Shown here: in pieces, positions 41,473 to 50,971 of the stretch
Numbering within the stretch: the first letter of the stretch is position 1
Layout of the letters: every line of letters starts with the position of its first letter
NCBI RefSeq assembly: GCF_900129465.1
Contig: NZ_FSRA01000001.1
Location: forward strand, 1,798,001 to 1,862,000
Source: Chitinophaga niabensis
GTDB lineage: Bacteria > Bacteroidota > Bacteroidia > Chitinophagales > Chitinophagaceae
Reading direction: 5' to 3'
Length of the DNA stretch: 64,000 bases
The notes under the pieces: model-generated
The model's input: only the letters and a program-made list of their open reading frames with translations
What the model was told of the DNA's origin: nothing
The model's database searches: none
Made by a program: the position numbers and the translations under genes

Positions 41473-42174
41473 ATGTCAGATAATAAAACAAACACCAAAC
41501 AACCGGCACCAGCCGCTAAGAACCAGGACTTTGATCTGCAGCACACGGCAGACAGGGCACAGGACTTCTACACCAGGAACAAAAATGTGATCAACATCGG
41601 CTTACTCGCCGTAGTGGTGATCATCGGAGGTTTCTTTGGTTACAATCGTTTTGTAAAAGCGCCCAACGAAAAGAAAGCACAGGAAGCCATCTTCGGTGCA
41701 CAGAACTTCTTTGCCGGGGATTCTTTCAAGCTGGCACTCAACGGAGACGGTAACACCTACGGTTTCCTGCAGGTGATAGACAAATATGGCGGAACAAAAG
41801 CAGGCAACCTCGCTAAATACAGCGCAGGCGTTTGTTATGTGAAACTGGGCGATTACCAGAAAGGTATCGATCAGCTGAAAGCCTTTTCCAGCAGTGATCT
41901 CGTGATCCAATCCCTTGCAAACGGGCTGATCGGGGATGCTTACATGGAACTGAATAAAACAGACGATGCCGTTTCTTATTATAAGAAAGCAGGCGCTGCT
42001 GACAACATGCTCACTTCCCCCATCTACCTGCTGCGTGCAGGCCTGGCGCTGGAAAAAGCAAACAAACCGCAGGACGCTATTGCGGTATACGAACAGATCA
42101 AACAAAAATACCCACAGACGAACGAAGGCCGTGAGATTGAGAAATACCTGGCCAGACTGGGAGTGGTGAAATAA
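41473..42174 (+). CDS. Membrane-anchored TPR protein (YfgM-like)
   Basis: A 233-residue protein with a polar cytoplasmic start, one helix at about residues 38-55 (VINIGLLAVVVIIGGFFGYNRF), then tetratricopeptide repeats facing the periplasm (YSAGVCYVKLGDYQKGIDQLKAF, LIGDAYMELNKTDDAVSYYKKA, AGLALEKANKPQDAIAVYEQI). This layout is that of YfgM-type proteins linked to the Sec translocon and envelope folding. It is first of a five-gene run with ribH nine bases downstream. Confidence 0.8.
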   Translation: MSDNKTNTKQPAPAAKNQDFDLQHTADRAQDFYTRNKNVINIGLLAVVVIIGGFFGYNRFVKAPNEKKAQEAIFGAQNFFAGDSFKLALNGDGNTYGFLQVIDKYGGTKAGNLAKYSAGVCYVKLGDYQKGIDQLKAFSSSDLVIQSLANGLIGDAYMELNKTDDAVSYYKKAGAADNMLTSPIYLLRAGLALEKANKPQDAIAVYEQIKQKYPQTNEGREIEKYLARLGVVK

Positions 42175-42183
42175 CTTCGGGAA

Positions 42184-42681
42184 ATGTCTATATATAATCA
42201 GACCTTACTCAACGACGCTGGCATTCTTCACCTGGAGGGTGCCAGTGTTGTTATTGCATATACGGAATGGAACGACTTTATTGTAAATGAGCTGGTAGCG
42301 GGCTGCGAACGCTCACTGGACCAATACAAGACAAAGTTCACCAAAGCCGTGGTACCTGGCGCCTTTGAATTACCCTTTGCCTGCAGGCAGATCTGGGAAC
42401 AAACAAAGGGTACCGGTTCACAACCCTCCGCTATCATAGCCTTTGGCTGTGTGATAAGAGGAGAGACCCCTCACTTTGATTACGTTTGTAAAGCCGTAAC
42501 AGACGGTATCCTGCAACTCAACCTTGAACTCCCCGTACCTGTTATATTTGGTATACTCACTGTGGATAACATCGAACAGGCCAAAGACCGTCTCGGTGGT
42601 GCCCATGGTCATAAGGGAGAGGAAGCTGCGCTTACCGCCCTGAAAATGATCAGCTTCCAGAGGCAGCTGGCCAGGATTTAA
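42184..42681 (+). CDS. ribH: 6,7-dimethyl-8-ribityllumazine synthase
   Basis: A 165-residue enzyme for the penultimate riboflavin step. ASVVIAYTEWNDFIVNEL (substrate loop), VVPGAFELPFACRQ, IAFGCVIRGETPHFDYVC with the catalytic His, and FGILTVDNIEQAKDRLGG are the family signatures. It is complete. It sits after the TPR gene rather than with other rib genes. Confidence 0.94.
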   Translation: MSIYNQTLLNDAGILHLEGASVVIAYTEWNDFIVNELVAGCERSLDQYKTKFTKAVVPGAFELPFACRQIWEQTKGTGSQPSAIIAFGCVIRGETPHFDYVCKAVTDGILQLNLELPVPVIFGILTVDNIEQAKDRLGGAHGHKGEEAALTALKMISFQRQLARI

Positions 42682-42728
42682 GCGCAAAAGAGTACTTTTA
42701 AGGAATTACACGCAATCTGATACTGACA

Positions 42729-43448
42729 ATGAACGTACAGCTATTCATACCATGCTTCGTAGACCAGCTATTTCCTGAAACGGCTTTTAATATGGTGAAA
42801 GTGCTGGAAAAACTGGGATGTAATGTAAGTTACAATACAGACCAGACCTGCTGTGGCCAACCCGCTTTCAATGCAGGTTACCAGAACGAATGCCGCTCCG
42901 TTGCCACTAAATTCCTGAAAGATTTCCATACATACGATTACATAGTTGCACCCAGCGGGTCCTGCACAGGTTTCGTCCGTAACTATTATGGCCAGCTGTT
43001 CGACAACTCTGCCGCGCACAACGATGTAAAACTGCTCAGAAAGAACCTCTTCGAATTCACCGAGTTCCTCACAAACGTGCTGAACGTAAAGAACGTTGGC
43101 GCTACCCTGGAAGGCATCGGCACTTATCACGATGCCTGTGGCGCATTGCGCGAATGTGGCATCAAAGCAGGTCCCCGCCAGTTACTCGAAAACGTGAAAG
43201 GCCTCGAACTGAAAGAAATGAACGATTGTGAAGTATGTTGTGGTTTCGGTGGTACTTTTGCCGTGAAATACAAACCCATCTCCATGGGAATGGGAGAGCA
43301 GAAAGTGCTCAATGCTATAGACAGCGGAGCAGATTACCTGATCTCAACAGACCTCAGCTGCCTCATGCACCTGGATGGTTACATCCGCAAACATGGGCAT
43401 AATATCAAAGTCATGCATATCGCTGATGTACTGGCCAGTGGCTGGTGA
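42729..43448 (+). CDS. (Fe-S)-binding protein of the LutA/YkgE type (CCG domain)
   Basis: A 239-residue protein with two cysteine-rich CCG motifs: CCGQPAFNAGY with NTDQTCCGQ upstream, and CEVCCGFGG near residue 175. HDACGALRECG lies between. LutA/YkgE is one of three subunits of L-lactate dehydrogenase LutABC, and CCG domains also occur in heterodisulfide reductase and GlpC. No lutB or lutC is adjacent, so the role here is open. Confidence 0.84.
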   Translation: MNVQLFIPCFVDQLFPETAFNMVKVLEKLGCNVSYNTDQTCCGQPAFNAGYQNECRSVATKFLKDFHTYDYIVAPSGSCTGFVRNYYGQLFDNSAAHNDVKLLRKNLFEFTEFLTNVLNVKNVGATLEGIGTYHDACGALRECGIKAGPRQLLENVKGLELKEMNDCEVCCGFGGTFAVKYKPISMGMGEQKVLNAIDSGADYLISTDLSCLMHLDGYIRKHGHNIKVMHIADVLASGW

Positions 43449-43478
43449 TCAGTTATTATCAATATAACACTCGTCCGA

Positions 43479-43886
43479 ATGCAATACTGGTTAGTGAAAT
43501 CCGAACCATCTAAGTACTCCTGGGATCAATTTGTAAAAGACGGCAAAACATTGTGGGACGGCGTACGCAATTATGCTGCACGCAACAACCTGCGCGCCAT
43601 GAAAAAAGGAGACCAGGTGTTATGGTACCATAGCAACGAAGGCCTTGAAATTGTAGGCATCGCCAAAGTAGTGAAAGAACATTACCAGGACCCTACAACC
43701 CCTGATCCCGCCTGGCTTTCAGTAGACCTGGCCCCTGTAAAGAAATTAAAAAAGCCCGTCTCCCTCGCGCAGATGAAAGAGGAAGAAAGCTTGCAGAATA
43801 TGGACCTGATACGCCTCAGCAGGTTATCTGTGGGTGCAGTGAAAGAAGAGGAATTTAAGAAAGTACTCGAAATGGCAGGCATGTGA
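43479..43886 (+). CDS. EVE domain protein
   Basis: A 135-residue single-domain protein: MQYWLVKSEPSKYSWDQF, WDGVRNYAARNNLRAMKKGDQVLWYHSN and IVGIAKV are EVE (thymocyte nuclear protein 1-like) signatures. EVE domains are PUA/YTH relatives that recognise modified bases in DNA or RNA. Its stop overlaps the GTG start of the sirtuin gene by three bases (43883-43886 as GTGA), so the two are probably translated together. Confidence 0.88.
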   Translation: MQYWLVKSEPSKYSWDQFVKDGKTLWDGVRNYAARNNLRAMKKGDQVLWYHSNEGLEIVGIAKVVKEHYQDPTTPDPAWLSVDLAPVKKLKKPVSLAQMKEEESLQNMDLIRLSRLSVGAVKEEEFKKVLEMAGM

Positions 43887-44572
43887 GCAAACCTAAACTC
43901 ATAGTACTCACAGGCGCTGGTATCAGCGCAGAAAGCGGTCTCCGTACTTTCAGGGACAGTGATGGCCTGTGGGAAGGATATGATATTTACGAAGTAGCTT
44001 CTCCTATGGGATGGCAGAAAAATCCTGCGCTCGTACAGGATTTCTATAACATGCGCCGCAAAGATGTGATGAATGCACAACCCAACGCAGCACACATCGG
44101 TTTAGCCAAACTGGAAGAACATTACGACGTACACATCATCACACAGAACATAGACGATCTGCACGAACGCGCAGGTTCCACAAGGGTTTTACACCTGCAT
44201 GGAGAGATCACCAAAATGCGCAGCGAGCTCAACGAAACGGAACTTTTTCCCATCACCGGCGATATCAAAATGGGAGACCTCGCAGCAGACGGAAGTCAGT
44301 TCCGCCCGCATGTAGTTTGGTTCGGAGAAGCTGTGACGATGATAGAACCTGCTATCCTTGAAATAGTACAGGCAGATGTGTTTGTATTGATCGGCACCTC
44401 ACTGAATGTATATCCTGCAGCGGGTTTGGTGGATTATCTGAGACCCGGCATTCCCAAATACATTATCGATAAAAAGATCCCGCCCGTAAAAGGTTCCGGT
44501 TATCACCTCATAGAAAAACCAGCCACAGAAGGAGTGGAGGAGTTGCTGAAACTCCTGTCGGAAGCGCAATAG
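43883..44572 (+). CDS. cobB: Sirtuin NAD-dependent deacylase without zinc cysteines
   Basis: A 229-residue SIR2 protein. GAGISAESGLRTFRDSDGLW binds NAD, TQNIDDLHERAGS and HLHGE carry the catalytic Asn-Asp and His, and RPHVVWFGE and IGTSLNVYPAAGL follow. FYNMRR gives the Tyr-x-x-Arg of succinyl/malonyl-preferring (SIRT5/CobB-like) enzymes. The protein has no cysteine at all, so the usual four-cysteine zinc site between HLHGE and RPHVV is absent. Start is GTG at 43883 inside the EVE stop. Confidence 0.88.
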   Translation: MSKPKLIVLTGAGISAESGLRTFRDSDGLWEGYDIYEVASPMGWQKNPALVQDFYNMRRKDVMNAQPNAAHIGLAKLEEHYDVHIITQNIDDLHERAGSTRVLHLHGEITKMRSELNETELFPITGDIKMGDLAADGSQFRPHVVWFGEAVTMIEPAILEIVQADVFVLIGTSLNVYPAAGLVDYLRPGIPKYIIDKKIPPVKGSGYHLIEKPATEGVEELLKLLSEAQ

Positions 44573-44600
44573 AACTTAAACGCTTAGCAAACTGCCAATA

Positions 44601-44627
44601 AAAAAAGCCGCCCGGATGTCAGGCGGC
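44601..44627 (-). terminator. Terminator of the saccharopine dehydrogenase-like gene
   Basis: GCCGCC (44607-44612) and GGCGGC (44622-44627) form a stem with an A run on the left, giving a U tract on the minus strand. It may also slow transcripts from the sirtuin operon. Confidence 0.65.
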
Positions 44628-44674
44628 TCCATACTTTGATCATCAAACGGAGTTTATCACAGGAAAAATCTCTT

Positions 44675-46000
44675 CTATTCAAAACTCTCTTCGAATCTGA
44701 TATCATGTTCTTCCAGTTCCCTGAGCACGGGATTATAGATCTCCGGCATCACGGGTATATGTAATCCTTTTAATTCTACTTGTCCGGAGAGCACCAGCTT
44801 AGCCATAATGCCCAATGGCAGCCCAACCGTTTTAGCCATGGCGGTACGGAGATTATCTTCTCCCTGAACGATCATGTAACTGTGCAGTTTGGTACCCATA
44901 TGCCTGCGCTCGAACTCTATCTCATGCAGCATTACGATCATGTCTTTATCTGAAGGCTCCATTTTTAAACGAACATCCAATACATGCTGCAATACGCCTG
45001 CATTTGTTTGCTCTCCTAAGTTAATCAATTCCCCGTTCAGAATGCCCAGGTATTTCAACTGGCGGATGAGCTTGCTTTTGCTGCTTACGCCCAGGAACTG
45101 GGCTATATTTTCTTCATTCGTCAGTTCCTTATTTACTTTGATATGTTGGGATGCCCATTTGAAATAGGGCATGTTATTGGTCTGTTGTTTTTTTGTATCA
45201 TCCGTTAAACCCAGCTTTACCAGTGCATTCCAGCCTTCGGTAAATTCTGTGTACCGCAAAGTGGCCCGCATAAAAGTAGGGATATTGCTCAGTGCATAGA
45301 TATCCACATAGTTCAGGGAATCCCGGTTAGGGTAATAGGCCAGTTTTCCCAACCCTGGTACCTGTACAGTTTTGGATTGATCAAATAACTGCTGGTACTC
45401 TATTTCCTTGACTTTCCCTTTTTCCCGGTAAGTAGCTCCTGAAGTACCTGCCAGTACTATGTTACGGGAGTTCCAGGAGATCTTGTAACACCAGGGGTTA
45501 TCATTACTTTCCGGGGAAATGAGGCCGCCACAATAAGATTTAAAAGAATAGATCTGCCCGCCTTTCTTTTCAATGGAATGGATGAGCTTCATGGCAGACA
45601 TGTGGTCGATCCCAGGGTCCAGGCCCATTTCATACATGAACAAAAGACCGGCCTTTTCGATCTCCTTTTCTAGCTTGCGGATCTCAGGGTCAATATAAGA
45701 GGCGGTCAGCAGGTTTCGGGAGAATTTGAGGCAATCCCGCGCAATCACAATGTGAAGGGCAGGGGGTAAAAGGGAAATAACGAGGTCTGCTTCCTGGATG
45801 AGGGACTGCCTTACGGGTTCATCGTTAATGTCGATGGCAGCAGGTGTAGCATAATAGGATTTGCCGATCTTTGATTTAATGAGCATCAGATCATTGTCCA
45901 CAACAGTGATATGCCACTTCTGTCGCGGAGCGTTGGCCAGCAAATAGTCTATCAGACAGGTAGCAGATTTTCCGGCACCAAACAATAGAATACTCTTCAT
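44675..46000 (-). CDS. Saccharopine dehydrogenase-like oxidoreductase
   Basis: A 441-residue two-domain dehydrogenase. The N-terminal Rossmann motif is SILLFGAGKSATCLIDYL (residues 3-20) and VVDNDLMLIKSKIG fits NAD(P) binding. The C-terminal domain has MGLDPGIDHMSAMKLIHSI and FKSYCGGLISPESNDNPWCYKISWN, as in saccharopine reductases (Lys9/LYS1-like). It could act in lysine degradation or a related carboxynorspermidine or homospermidine pathway. No partner gene is adjacent. A long upstream gap of 384 bases separates it from gyrA. Confidence 0.83.
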   Translation of the reverse strand: MKSILLFGAGKSATCLIDYLLANAPRQKWHITVVDNDLMLIKSKIGKSYYATPAAIDINDEPVRQSLIQEADLVISLLPPALHIVIARDCLKFSRNLLTASYIDPEIRKLEKEIEKAGLLFMYEMGLDPGIDHMSAMKLIHSIEKKGGQIYSFKSYCGGLISPESNDNPWCYKISWNSRNIVLAGTSGATYREKGKVKEIEYQQLFDQSKTVQVPGLGKLAYYPNRDSLNYVDIYALSNIPTFMRATLRYTEFTEGWNALVKLGLTDDTKKQQTNNMPYFKWASQHIKVNKELTNEENIAQFLGVSSKSKLIRQLKYLGILNGELINLGEQTNAGVLQHVLDVRLKMEPSDKDMIVMLHEIEFERRHMGTKLHSYMIVQGEDNLRTAMAKTVGLPLGIMAKLVLSGQVELKGLHIPVMPEIYNPVLRELEEHDIRFEESFE

Positions 46001-46384
46001 AATGTTTTATAGAAATGGTTAAAAACTACAGGGAGTAAACAATAAAGTCCCGGTAATGTTCAGATAAGCGGTTGAATAAAGCTCAGTATCTGAATTATTC
46101 CCTCCCTTTAATTATGCTTTGATTTTCACAGGGTTATAAACAAATAGCCTGCCAACTTGCGAATAACAGTTATATATCTCAAAATAGATATATAGAACAT
46201 TTGCCGGAGATGACGCGAAAGTAAGGCAAATTGTTTGATGGTCAAACAGGGGTAAAAAGCAGGCCTGCAAAACACCCTTCATTTTTTATTAACATTAAGC
46301 CCCCAAACCCTTTAAATACGGGCTGAATGCGTTATATTTGCTCTTCATTTAAAAGGGCTGAAAAACCTGTAAACCAATAACATA
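46001..46384. promoter_or_regulatory. Divergent intergenic region upstream of gyrA
   Basis: This gap holds the gyrA -7 element (46333-46340) and a perfect nine-base inverted repeat TATATATCT-CAAAAT-AGATATATA (46171-46194). TACTTTCG on the minus strand near 46215 is a weak promoter candidate for the dehydrogenase. No gene is visible. Confidence 0.5.
46333..46340 (+). promoter_or_regulatory. -7 promoter element for gyrA
   Basis: TATATTTG matches TAnnTTTG, with a leader of about 40 bases to the ATG at 46385. Confidence 0.6.
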
Positions 46385-48982
46385 ATGATAGAGAACACGG
46401 ACAATCAAGACAATCAAAAGGAGGACGGTAGAATTGTTCAGGTCAACATTGAAGAGCAGATGAAAACCGCGTATATCGACTACTCCATGTCGGTGATCGT
46501 AGGTCGTGCACTGCCGGATGTGCGAGACGGTTTTAAACCCGTTCACCGCAGAGTGTTGTTCGGGATGAATGAATTGGGAAATACGCATAACAAACCCTAC
46601 AAAAAATCTGCCCGTGTTGTTGGGGACGTAATGGGTAAGTACCATCCCCACGGTGATGCTTCCGTATATGATACCATGGTACGGATGGCGCAACCCTGGT
46701 CTTTACGCTATATGCTGATAGACGGACAGGGTAACTTTGGTTCCATTGATGGCGACTTTCCGGCAGCGATGCGTTATACGGAGGTCAGGCTGCAAAAGAT
46801 TGCCGAAGCCATGCTGGAAGACCTGGATAAAGACACGGTAGACTTCACACTCAACTTCGATGATACCCTCGAGGAACCGGTAGTATTACCTACCCGGATC
46901 CCCAACCTGCTGGCAAACGGAGCTTCCGGTATCGCTGTAGGGATGGCCACCAACATCATGCCGCACAACCTGTCCGAACTCGTGGATGGCCTCACTGCCA
47001 TGATCGAAGACCGGGACATCACCATAGACGAACTCATTAAACATGTAAAAGCACCCGATTTCCCCACAGGTGGTACCATCTATGGATTTGAAGGGGTGAA
47101 AGCAGGTTTTGAAACAGGCCGCGGAAGGGTAGTGGTACGTGGTAAGATCATGTCTGAAACCTCCAAACAAGGTAAAGAAAAACTGGTCATATACGAACTG
47201 CCTTACCAGGTGAACAAGGCTGTACTGCATCAGAAGATCGCACAGCTGGTGAATGATAAAGTAATTGAAGGAATTTCTGACGTAAGGGATGAAAGCGACA
47301 GGGAAGGGATGCGCCTGGTGATAGACCTCAAGCGCGAAGCCATTCCAAACGTGATCATCAATCAACTCTACAAATACTCCGAACTGCAAACCTCTTACGG
47401 TATCAATAACGTGGTACTGGTAAAAGGACGGCCCAAGATCCTGAACCTGAAAGAATTACTGTCAGAGTTCCTGGAATTCCGCCACGAAGTAGTGACCCGC
47501 CGTACGCAATACCTCCTGCGCGAAGCAGAGAAGAAAGCACATATCTTACAAGGTTACCTGATTGCACTCGATCACCTCGATGAAGTGATCGCCCTCATCA
47601 GGAACTCTACCACACCGGAAATTGCACGCGAAGGATTGATGACCAACTTCGAGTTGTCTGAGATCCAGGCCAAAGCCATCCTGGAATTACGTTTACAACG
47701 TTTAACAGGCATGGAGCGCGATAAGATCCGTGAAGAATATGACGAGATCATGAAAACGATCGCTCACCTGAAAGAAGTACTCGCAGACGAAGGATTGAGG
47801 ATGCAGATCATTAAGGACGAACTGGAAGAAGTGAAGAAGAAATTCGGAGACGAACGTAAAACAGAGATCCAGTACCTCGCAGCTGAAATGCGGATCGAAG
47901 ATATCATCGCAGAAGAAGACGTGGTGATCACCATTTCACACCTCGGTTATATCAAACGTACTTCCGCTTACGATTTCCGTCAGCAGAAACGCGGAGGCCG
48001 TGGGGCAATTGGTGGTAAAACACGTGATGAAGATTTTATCGAACACCTCTTCGTAGCATCCACACACCATACCATGCTGTTCTTCACAGAAAAAGGACGC
48101 CTGTACTGGATGAAGGTCTACGAGATCCCTGAAGGTGAAAAATCCGGTAAAGGCCGTGCCATCCAGAACCTGATCACCCTTCCGTCTGACGATAAGATCC
48201 GCGCGATCATTGATATCAAAGACCTCAACGATACCGAATTCATCAATAACCATTATATTGTATTGTGCACCCGCAATGGTATCATTAAGAAAACATTGCT
48301 GGAAGAATTCAGCCGTCCGCGCCAGAATGGTGTGAACGCTATCACCATCAACGAGGGCGACCAATTGCTGGAAGCCAAGCTCACCAATGGCAGAAGCGAA
48401 ATTATGATGGCCATCAGAAGCGGCCGCGCCATCAGGTTCCCTGAAGAAACCGTACGGGACACCGGTCGCGGTGCCATCGGTGTAAGAGGAATTGAGGTGG
48501 ATAATGAGAAAGATGAGGTGGTTGGTATGATTTGTGTAGACAAGGAAGATAAAACCCGTACCGTTCTTGTTGTTTCCGAAAAAGGATATGGTAAAAGAAC
48601 AGACATTGAGGAATATCGCATCACTAACCGTGGGGGTAAAGGGGTGAAAACCATCAGCGTTACCGACAAAACCGGCCCATTGATCGCAATCCTGGATGTT
48701 ACGGAGCAAAACGACCTGATGATCACCTGTAAATCAGGTATCACGATCAGGATGGCAGTAGGAGATATCCGTGAAGCAGGCCGCGCCACACAAGGGGTAC
48801 GCCTCATCCGGATGGACGATTCAGATGAAATAGCAGCAGTAGCACGTTTGGATGAAGAGGAAGAAGTGGTAGCCGCTATTGAAGAAGCAATTGAGGGAAG
48901 TGAAGGAGCAGTAGAAGGAGAAGGAAACGCAACTGAAGCCAACGATACTACCGAAGCGGTAGAACCTGAACCCGAAGCATAA
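46385..48982 (+). CDS. gyrA: DNA gyrase subunit A
   Basis: An 865-residue subunit that breaks and rejoins DNA. The catalytic tyrosine is Y131 in [10 protein letters not shown]. The quinolone region [14 protein letters not shown] has A92 where E. coli has Ser83, and D96 where it has Asp87. The C-terminal beta-pinwheel has [12 protein letters not shown] as GyrA box and repeats such as [18 protein letters not shown]. The last 45 residues are acidic. The gene stands alone without gyrB. The TPR gene follows after 46 bases with no terminator. Confidence 0.94.
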   Translation: MIENTDNQDNQKEDGRIVQVNIEEQMKTAYIDYSMSVIVGRALPDVRDGFKPVHRRVLFGMNELGNTHNKPYKKSARVVGDVMGKYHPHGDASVYDTMVRMAQPWSLRYMLIDGQGNFGSIDGDFPAAMRYTEVRLQKIAEAMLEDLDKDTVDFTLNFDDTLEEPVVLPTRIPNLLANGASGIAVGMATNIMPHNLSELVDGLTAMIEDRDITIDELIKHVKAPDFPTGGTIYGFEGVKAGFETGRGRVVVRGKIMSETSKQGKEKLVIYELPYQVNKAVLHQKIAQLVNDKVIEGISDVRDESDREGMRLVIDLKREAIPNVIINQLYKYSELQTSYGINNVVLVKGRPKILNLKELLSEFLEFRHEVVTRRTQYLLREAEKKAHILQGYLIALDHLDEVIALIRNSTTPEIAREGLMTNFELSEIQAKAILELRLQRLTGMERDKIREEYDEIMKTIAHLKEVLADEGLRMQIIKDELEEVKKKFGDERKTEIQYLAAEMRIEDIIAEEDVVITISHLGYIKRTSAYDFRQQKRGGRGAIGGKTRDEDFIEHLFVASTHHTMLFFTEKGRLYWMKVYEIPEGEKSGKGRAIQNLITLPSDDKIRAIIDIKDLNDTEFINNHYIVLCTRNGIIKKTLLEEFSRPRQNGVNAITINEGDQLLEAKLTNGRSEIMMAIRSGRAIRFPEETVRDTGRGAIGVRGIEVDNEKDEVVGMICVDKEDKTRTVLVVSEKGYGKRTDIEEYRITNRGGKGVKTISVTDKTGPLIAILDVTEQNDLMITCKSGITIRMAVGDIREAGRATQGVRLIRMDDSDEIAAVARLDEEEEVVAAIEEAIEGSEGAVEGEGNATEANDTTEAVEPEPEA

Positions 48983-49028
48983 CTAAAACCCATAAACAAT
49001 TAACGCTAATTTCAAAAATTTGAGCCAC

Positions 49029-50279
49029 ATGAAAAAACTATTTGTATCTCTTCTCTTTTGCAGCGCAGCCATCACCGTTATGGCGCAGAAGGCAAAAGTG
49101 AACAGTGCGGATGAGTATTTGAAAAGCGACAAGATCGATCAGGCTAAAGCAGATATCGATGCAGCACTTCAAAACGAAAAGACCAAGGACGACGCGAAAG
49201 CCTGGTATGTGAAAGGTAAGATCCACGAAGCACTGGCTACCAAAAACAAAAGTGCAGCAGATGCAATAGTAGCTTATGATGCCTTCAAGAAAGCGCTTGA
49301 GATCAATCCGAAACTGCCTGAGGCCCTCCTGGAGCTGAACAACCGCATGTTTAACGTGTATGCCACTATCGGGAACGCCGGTTACGGTAACCTGAATGAG
49401 CAGAAATGGGATTCCTCCTACATTTATTTCAAAAAAGCATTCGAAGTAGCAGATTTTTATAACGGTAAAAATCTCGGTGGTTCCATTCCCCGCGATACAG
49501 CCATGGTGTTCTATTCTGGTTACGCAGCACAACAGGCTGGTAAAAAGGATGAGGCATTCGAAGGCCTGAAAGCCGCCGCTGCACTGAAATTCAAAGGTGA
49601 ACCCGCTTTGTATGTTGTATTAGCGCAACAATACGAAGAACGTGGTGACAACGCCAACTGGATCGCTACCATCGACTCCGCGAAAAGATATTTCCCTGCA
49701 GACAAACGTTTTGCCGATATGGAAATGCTGTACTATTCTAAAACTGGCAAAACCAGCGATCTCATCAACATGATGGAAAAGAAAGTACAGGAAAATCCTT
49801 CCGACTTCCCGCTGCAGCTGGATTACGCTATCCGCCTGGACAACCTGGCGAATCCCCGCGATGAGAAAGGTTCCGACCTGCCCAAACCAGCTAACTACGA
49901 CGACCTGATGACCAAAGCAGAAGGTGCCTACAAAAAAGCACTGGAGCTGAAAGCAGAAGATGCTACCGCTAACTTCCAGTTAGGTGCATTATACTTCAAC
50001 CGCGCGGTTGCGTTCAACAAAGAACTGAACGCCATGGAAAGCAAACAACAAAGCTCTCCTAAAGCAAAAGAACTGCAAGGTAAAGTGGAAGCACTGATGA
50101 ACCAATCCCTGCCTTTCTTTGAAAAAGCAGATGCTGGTTTCACCGCACAAGGCAAACTGGAGCCAAGCGATAAACGTACTTACGAAAGCTGCCTCTATGC
50201 ACTGCAAAAGATCTACGCGATCAAGAGCATGAATGATAAAGTAGAAGCAGTGAAGAAAAAACTCGAAGGCCTGAACTAA
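49029..50279 (+). CDS. Exported TPR protein
   Basis: A 416-residue protein from ATG 49029 with signal peptide MKKLFVSLLFCSAAITVMAQ. Helical repeats (DEYLKSDKIDQAKADIDAALQ, AWYVKGKIHEALATKN, PALYVVLAQQYEERGDNANWIATIDSAK, ATANFQLGALYFNRAVAFNKEL) are tetratricopeptides for protein-protein contacts in the periplasm. It may read through from gyrA. It ends at a good terminator. Confidence 0.85.
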   Translation: MKKLFVSLLFCSAAITVMAQKAKVNSADEYLKSDKIDQAKADIDAALQNEKTKDDAKAWYVKGKIHEALATKNKSAADAIVAYDAFKKALEINPKLPEALLELNNRMFNVYATIGNAGYGNLNEQKWDSSYIYFKKAFEVADFYNGKNLGGSIPRDTAMVFYSGYAAQQAGKKDEAFEGLKAAAALKFKGEPALYVVLAQQYEERGDNANWIATIDSAKRYFPADKRFADMEMLYYSKTGKTSDLINMMEKKVQENPSDFPLQLDYAIRLDNLANPRDEKGSDLPKPANYDDLMTKAEGAYKKALELKAEDATANFQLGALYFNRAVAFNKELNAMESKQQSSPKAKELQGKVEALMNQSLPFFEKADAGFTAQGKLEPSDKRTYESCLYALQKIYAIKSMNDKVEAVKKKLEGLN

Positions 50280-50299
50280 AAAACAGGTTCTTTTATAAG

Positions 50300-50332
50300 A
50301 AAGGGCAAGGGGAATTTCTCCTTGCCCTTTTT
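50300..50332 (+). terminator. Terminator after the exported TPR gene
   Basis: AAAGGGCAAGG (50300-50310) and CCTTGCCCTTT (50320-50330) form an 11-base-pair stem followed by Ts. Confidence 0.88.
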
Positions 50333-50409
50333 GTTTCCCGCAGCCCCTCATTAGGGAATTAAATTCTACAGCTTTCCACACTGCTGTTAGCCGAAAAATA
50401 CGATCACAG

Positions 50410-50421
50410 AACGTTAACGTT
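50410..50421. repeat. 12-base perfect palindrome AACGTTAACGTT
   Basis: A self-complementary 12-mer in the gap upstream of the KGG gene, about 145 bases before its start. It could be an operator site. Confidence 0.3.
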
Positions 50422-50564
50422 AAGTCCTAACTCCCTATATACCAACTGCTTGCAAAGCTGTTTTTTTTCGCCCCGCCAAAAGTATAACAGCCTTGGCATG
50501 GTAATTAGCCATATTTACCTGTAAAACAGTCAATTAACTCTTAACCATATCAAACATTTCAATT

Positions 50565-50864
50565 ATGGTCACACATGCAAAAACTTCCGATGCCGAGACA
50601 CTGAGAGACAATCGTACTGCCCGGCAGGGAAAGGAATTTAATGACGATAAGAATCGTAACCTTGAAGGTTATGATGAAAATGAATTTGATGCGGAAGATC
50701 GCCGCAAACGCAATGACGGCGAAATTGCCGAAGAACGTCCACCGGTGAAAACACCCAGCAGAAGAGGATTTGCAGCGATGGACAAAGAGAAACAAAAAAT
50801 GATTGCAAGTAAAGGTGGTAAAGCCTCCCATGGTGGTGGCCGTAAGCCTAGTAAAAATCGTTAA
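50565..50864 (+). CDS. KGG-repeat stress protein (YciG/GsiB-like)
   Basis: A 99-residue hydrophilic protein with very high charge (DDKNRNLEGYDENEFDAEDRRKRNDGE) and one KGG motif near the C-terminus: RRGFAAMDKEKQKMIASKGGKASHGG. KGG (stress-induced bacterial acidophilic) repeats occur in starvation and desiccation proteins such as B. subtilis GsiB and E. coli YciG. It is probably intrinsically disordered. It ends at a 17-base-pair hairpin. Confidence 0.85.
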   Translation: MVTHAKTSDAETLRDNRTARQGKEFNDDKNRNLEGYDENEFDAEDRRKRNDGEIAEERPPVKTPSRRGFAAMDKEKQKMIASKGGKASHGGGRKPSKNR

Positions 50865-50881
50865 AGGGAAACTTAACAGAA

Positions 50882-50926
50882 AGAATGGCTGGATGATACT
50901 GGTTATCATCCAGCCATTCTTCTTTT
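50882..50926 (+). terminator. 17-base-pair terminator hairpin after the KGG gene
   Basis: The arm at 50882-50898 pairs perfectly with 50904-50920 around CTGGT, followed by a T run. Confidence 0.9.
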
Positions 50927-50971
50927 TATTCAACTCAAAATGCCTTATTTTGTTATCTCATAAAACAACTG

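Noticed and set aside
43479..44572. EVE-SIR2 pair as a phage-defence system
   Set aside because: Both are single-domain, short, and embedded in a run with ribH and a TPR gene. No other defence gene is present, so defence is not claimed.
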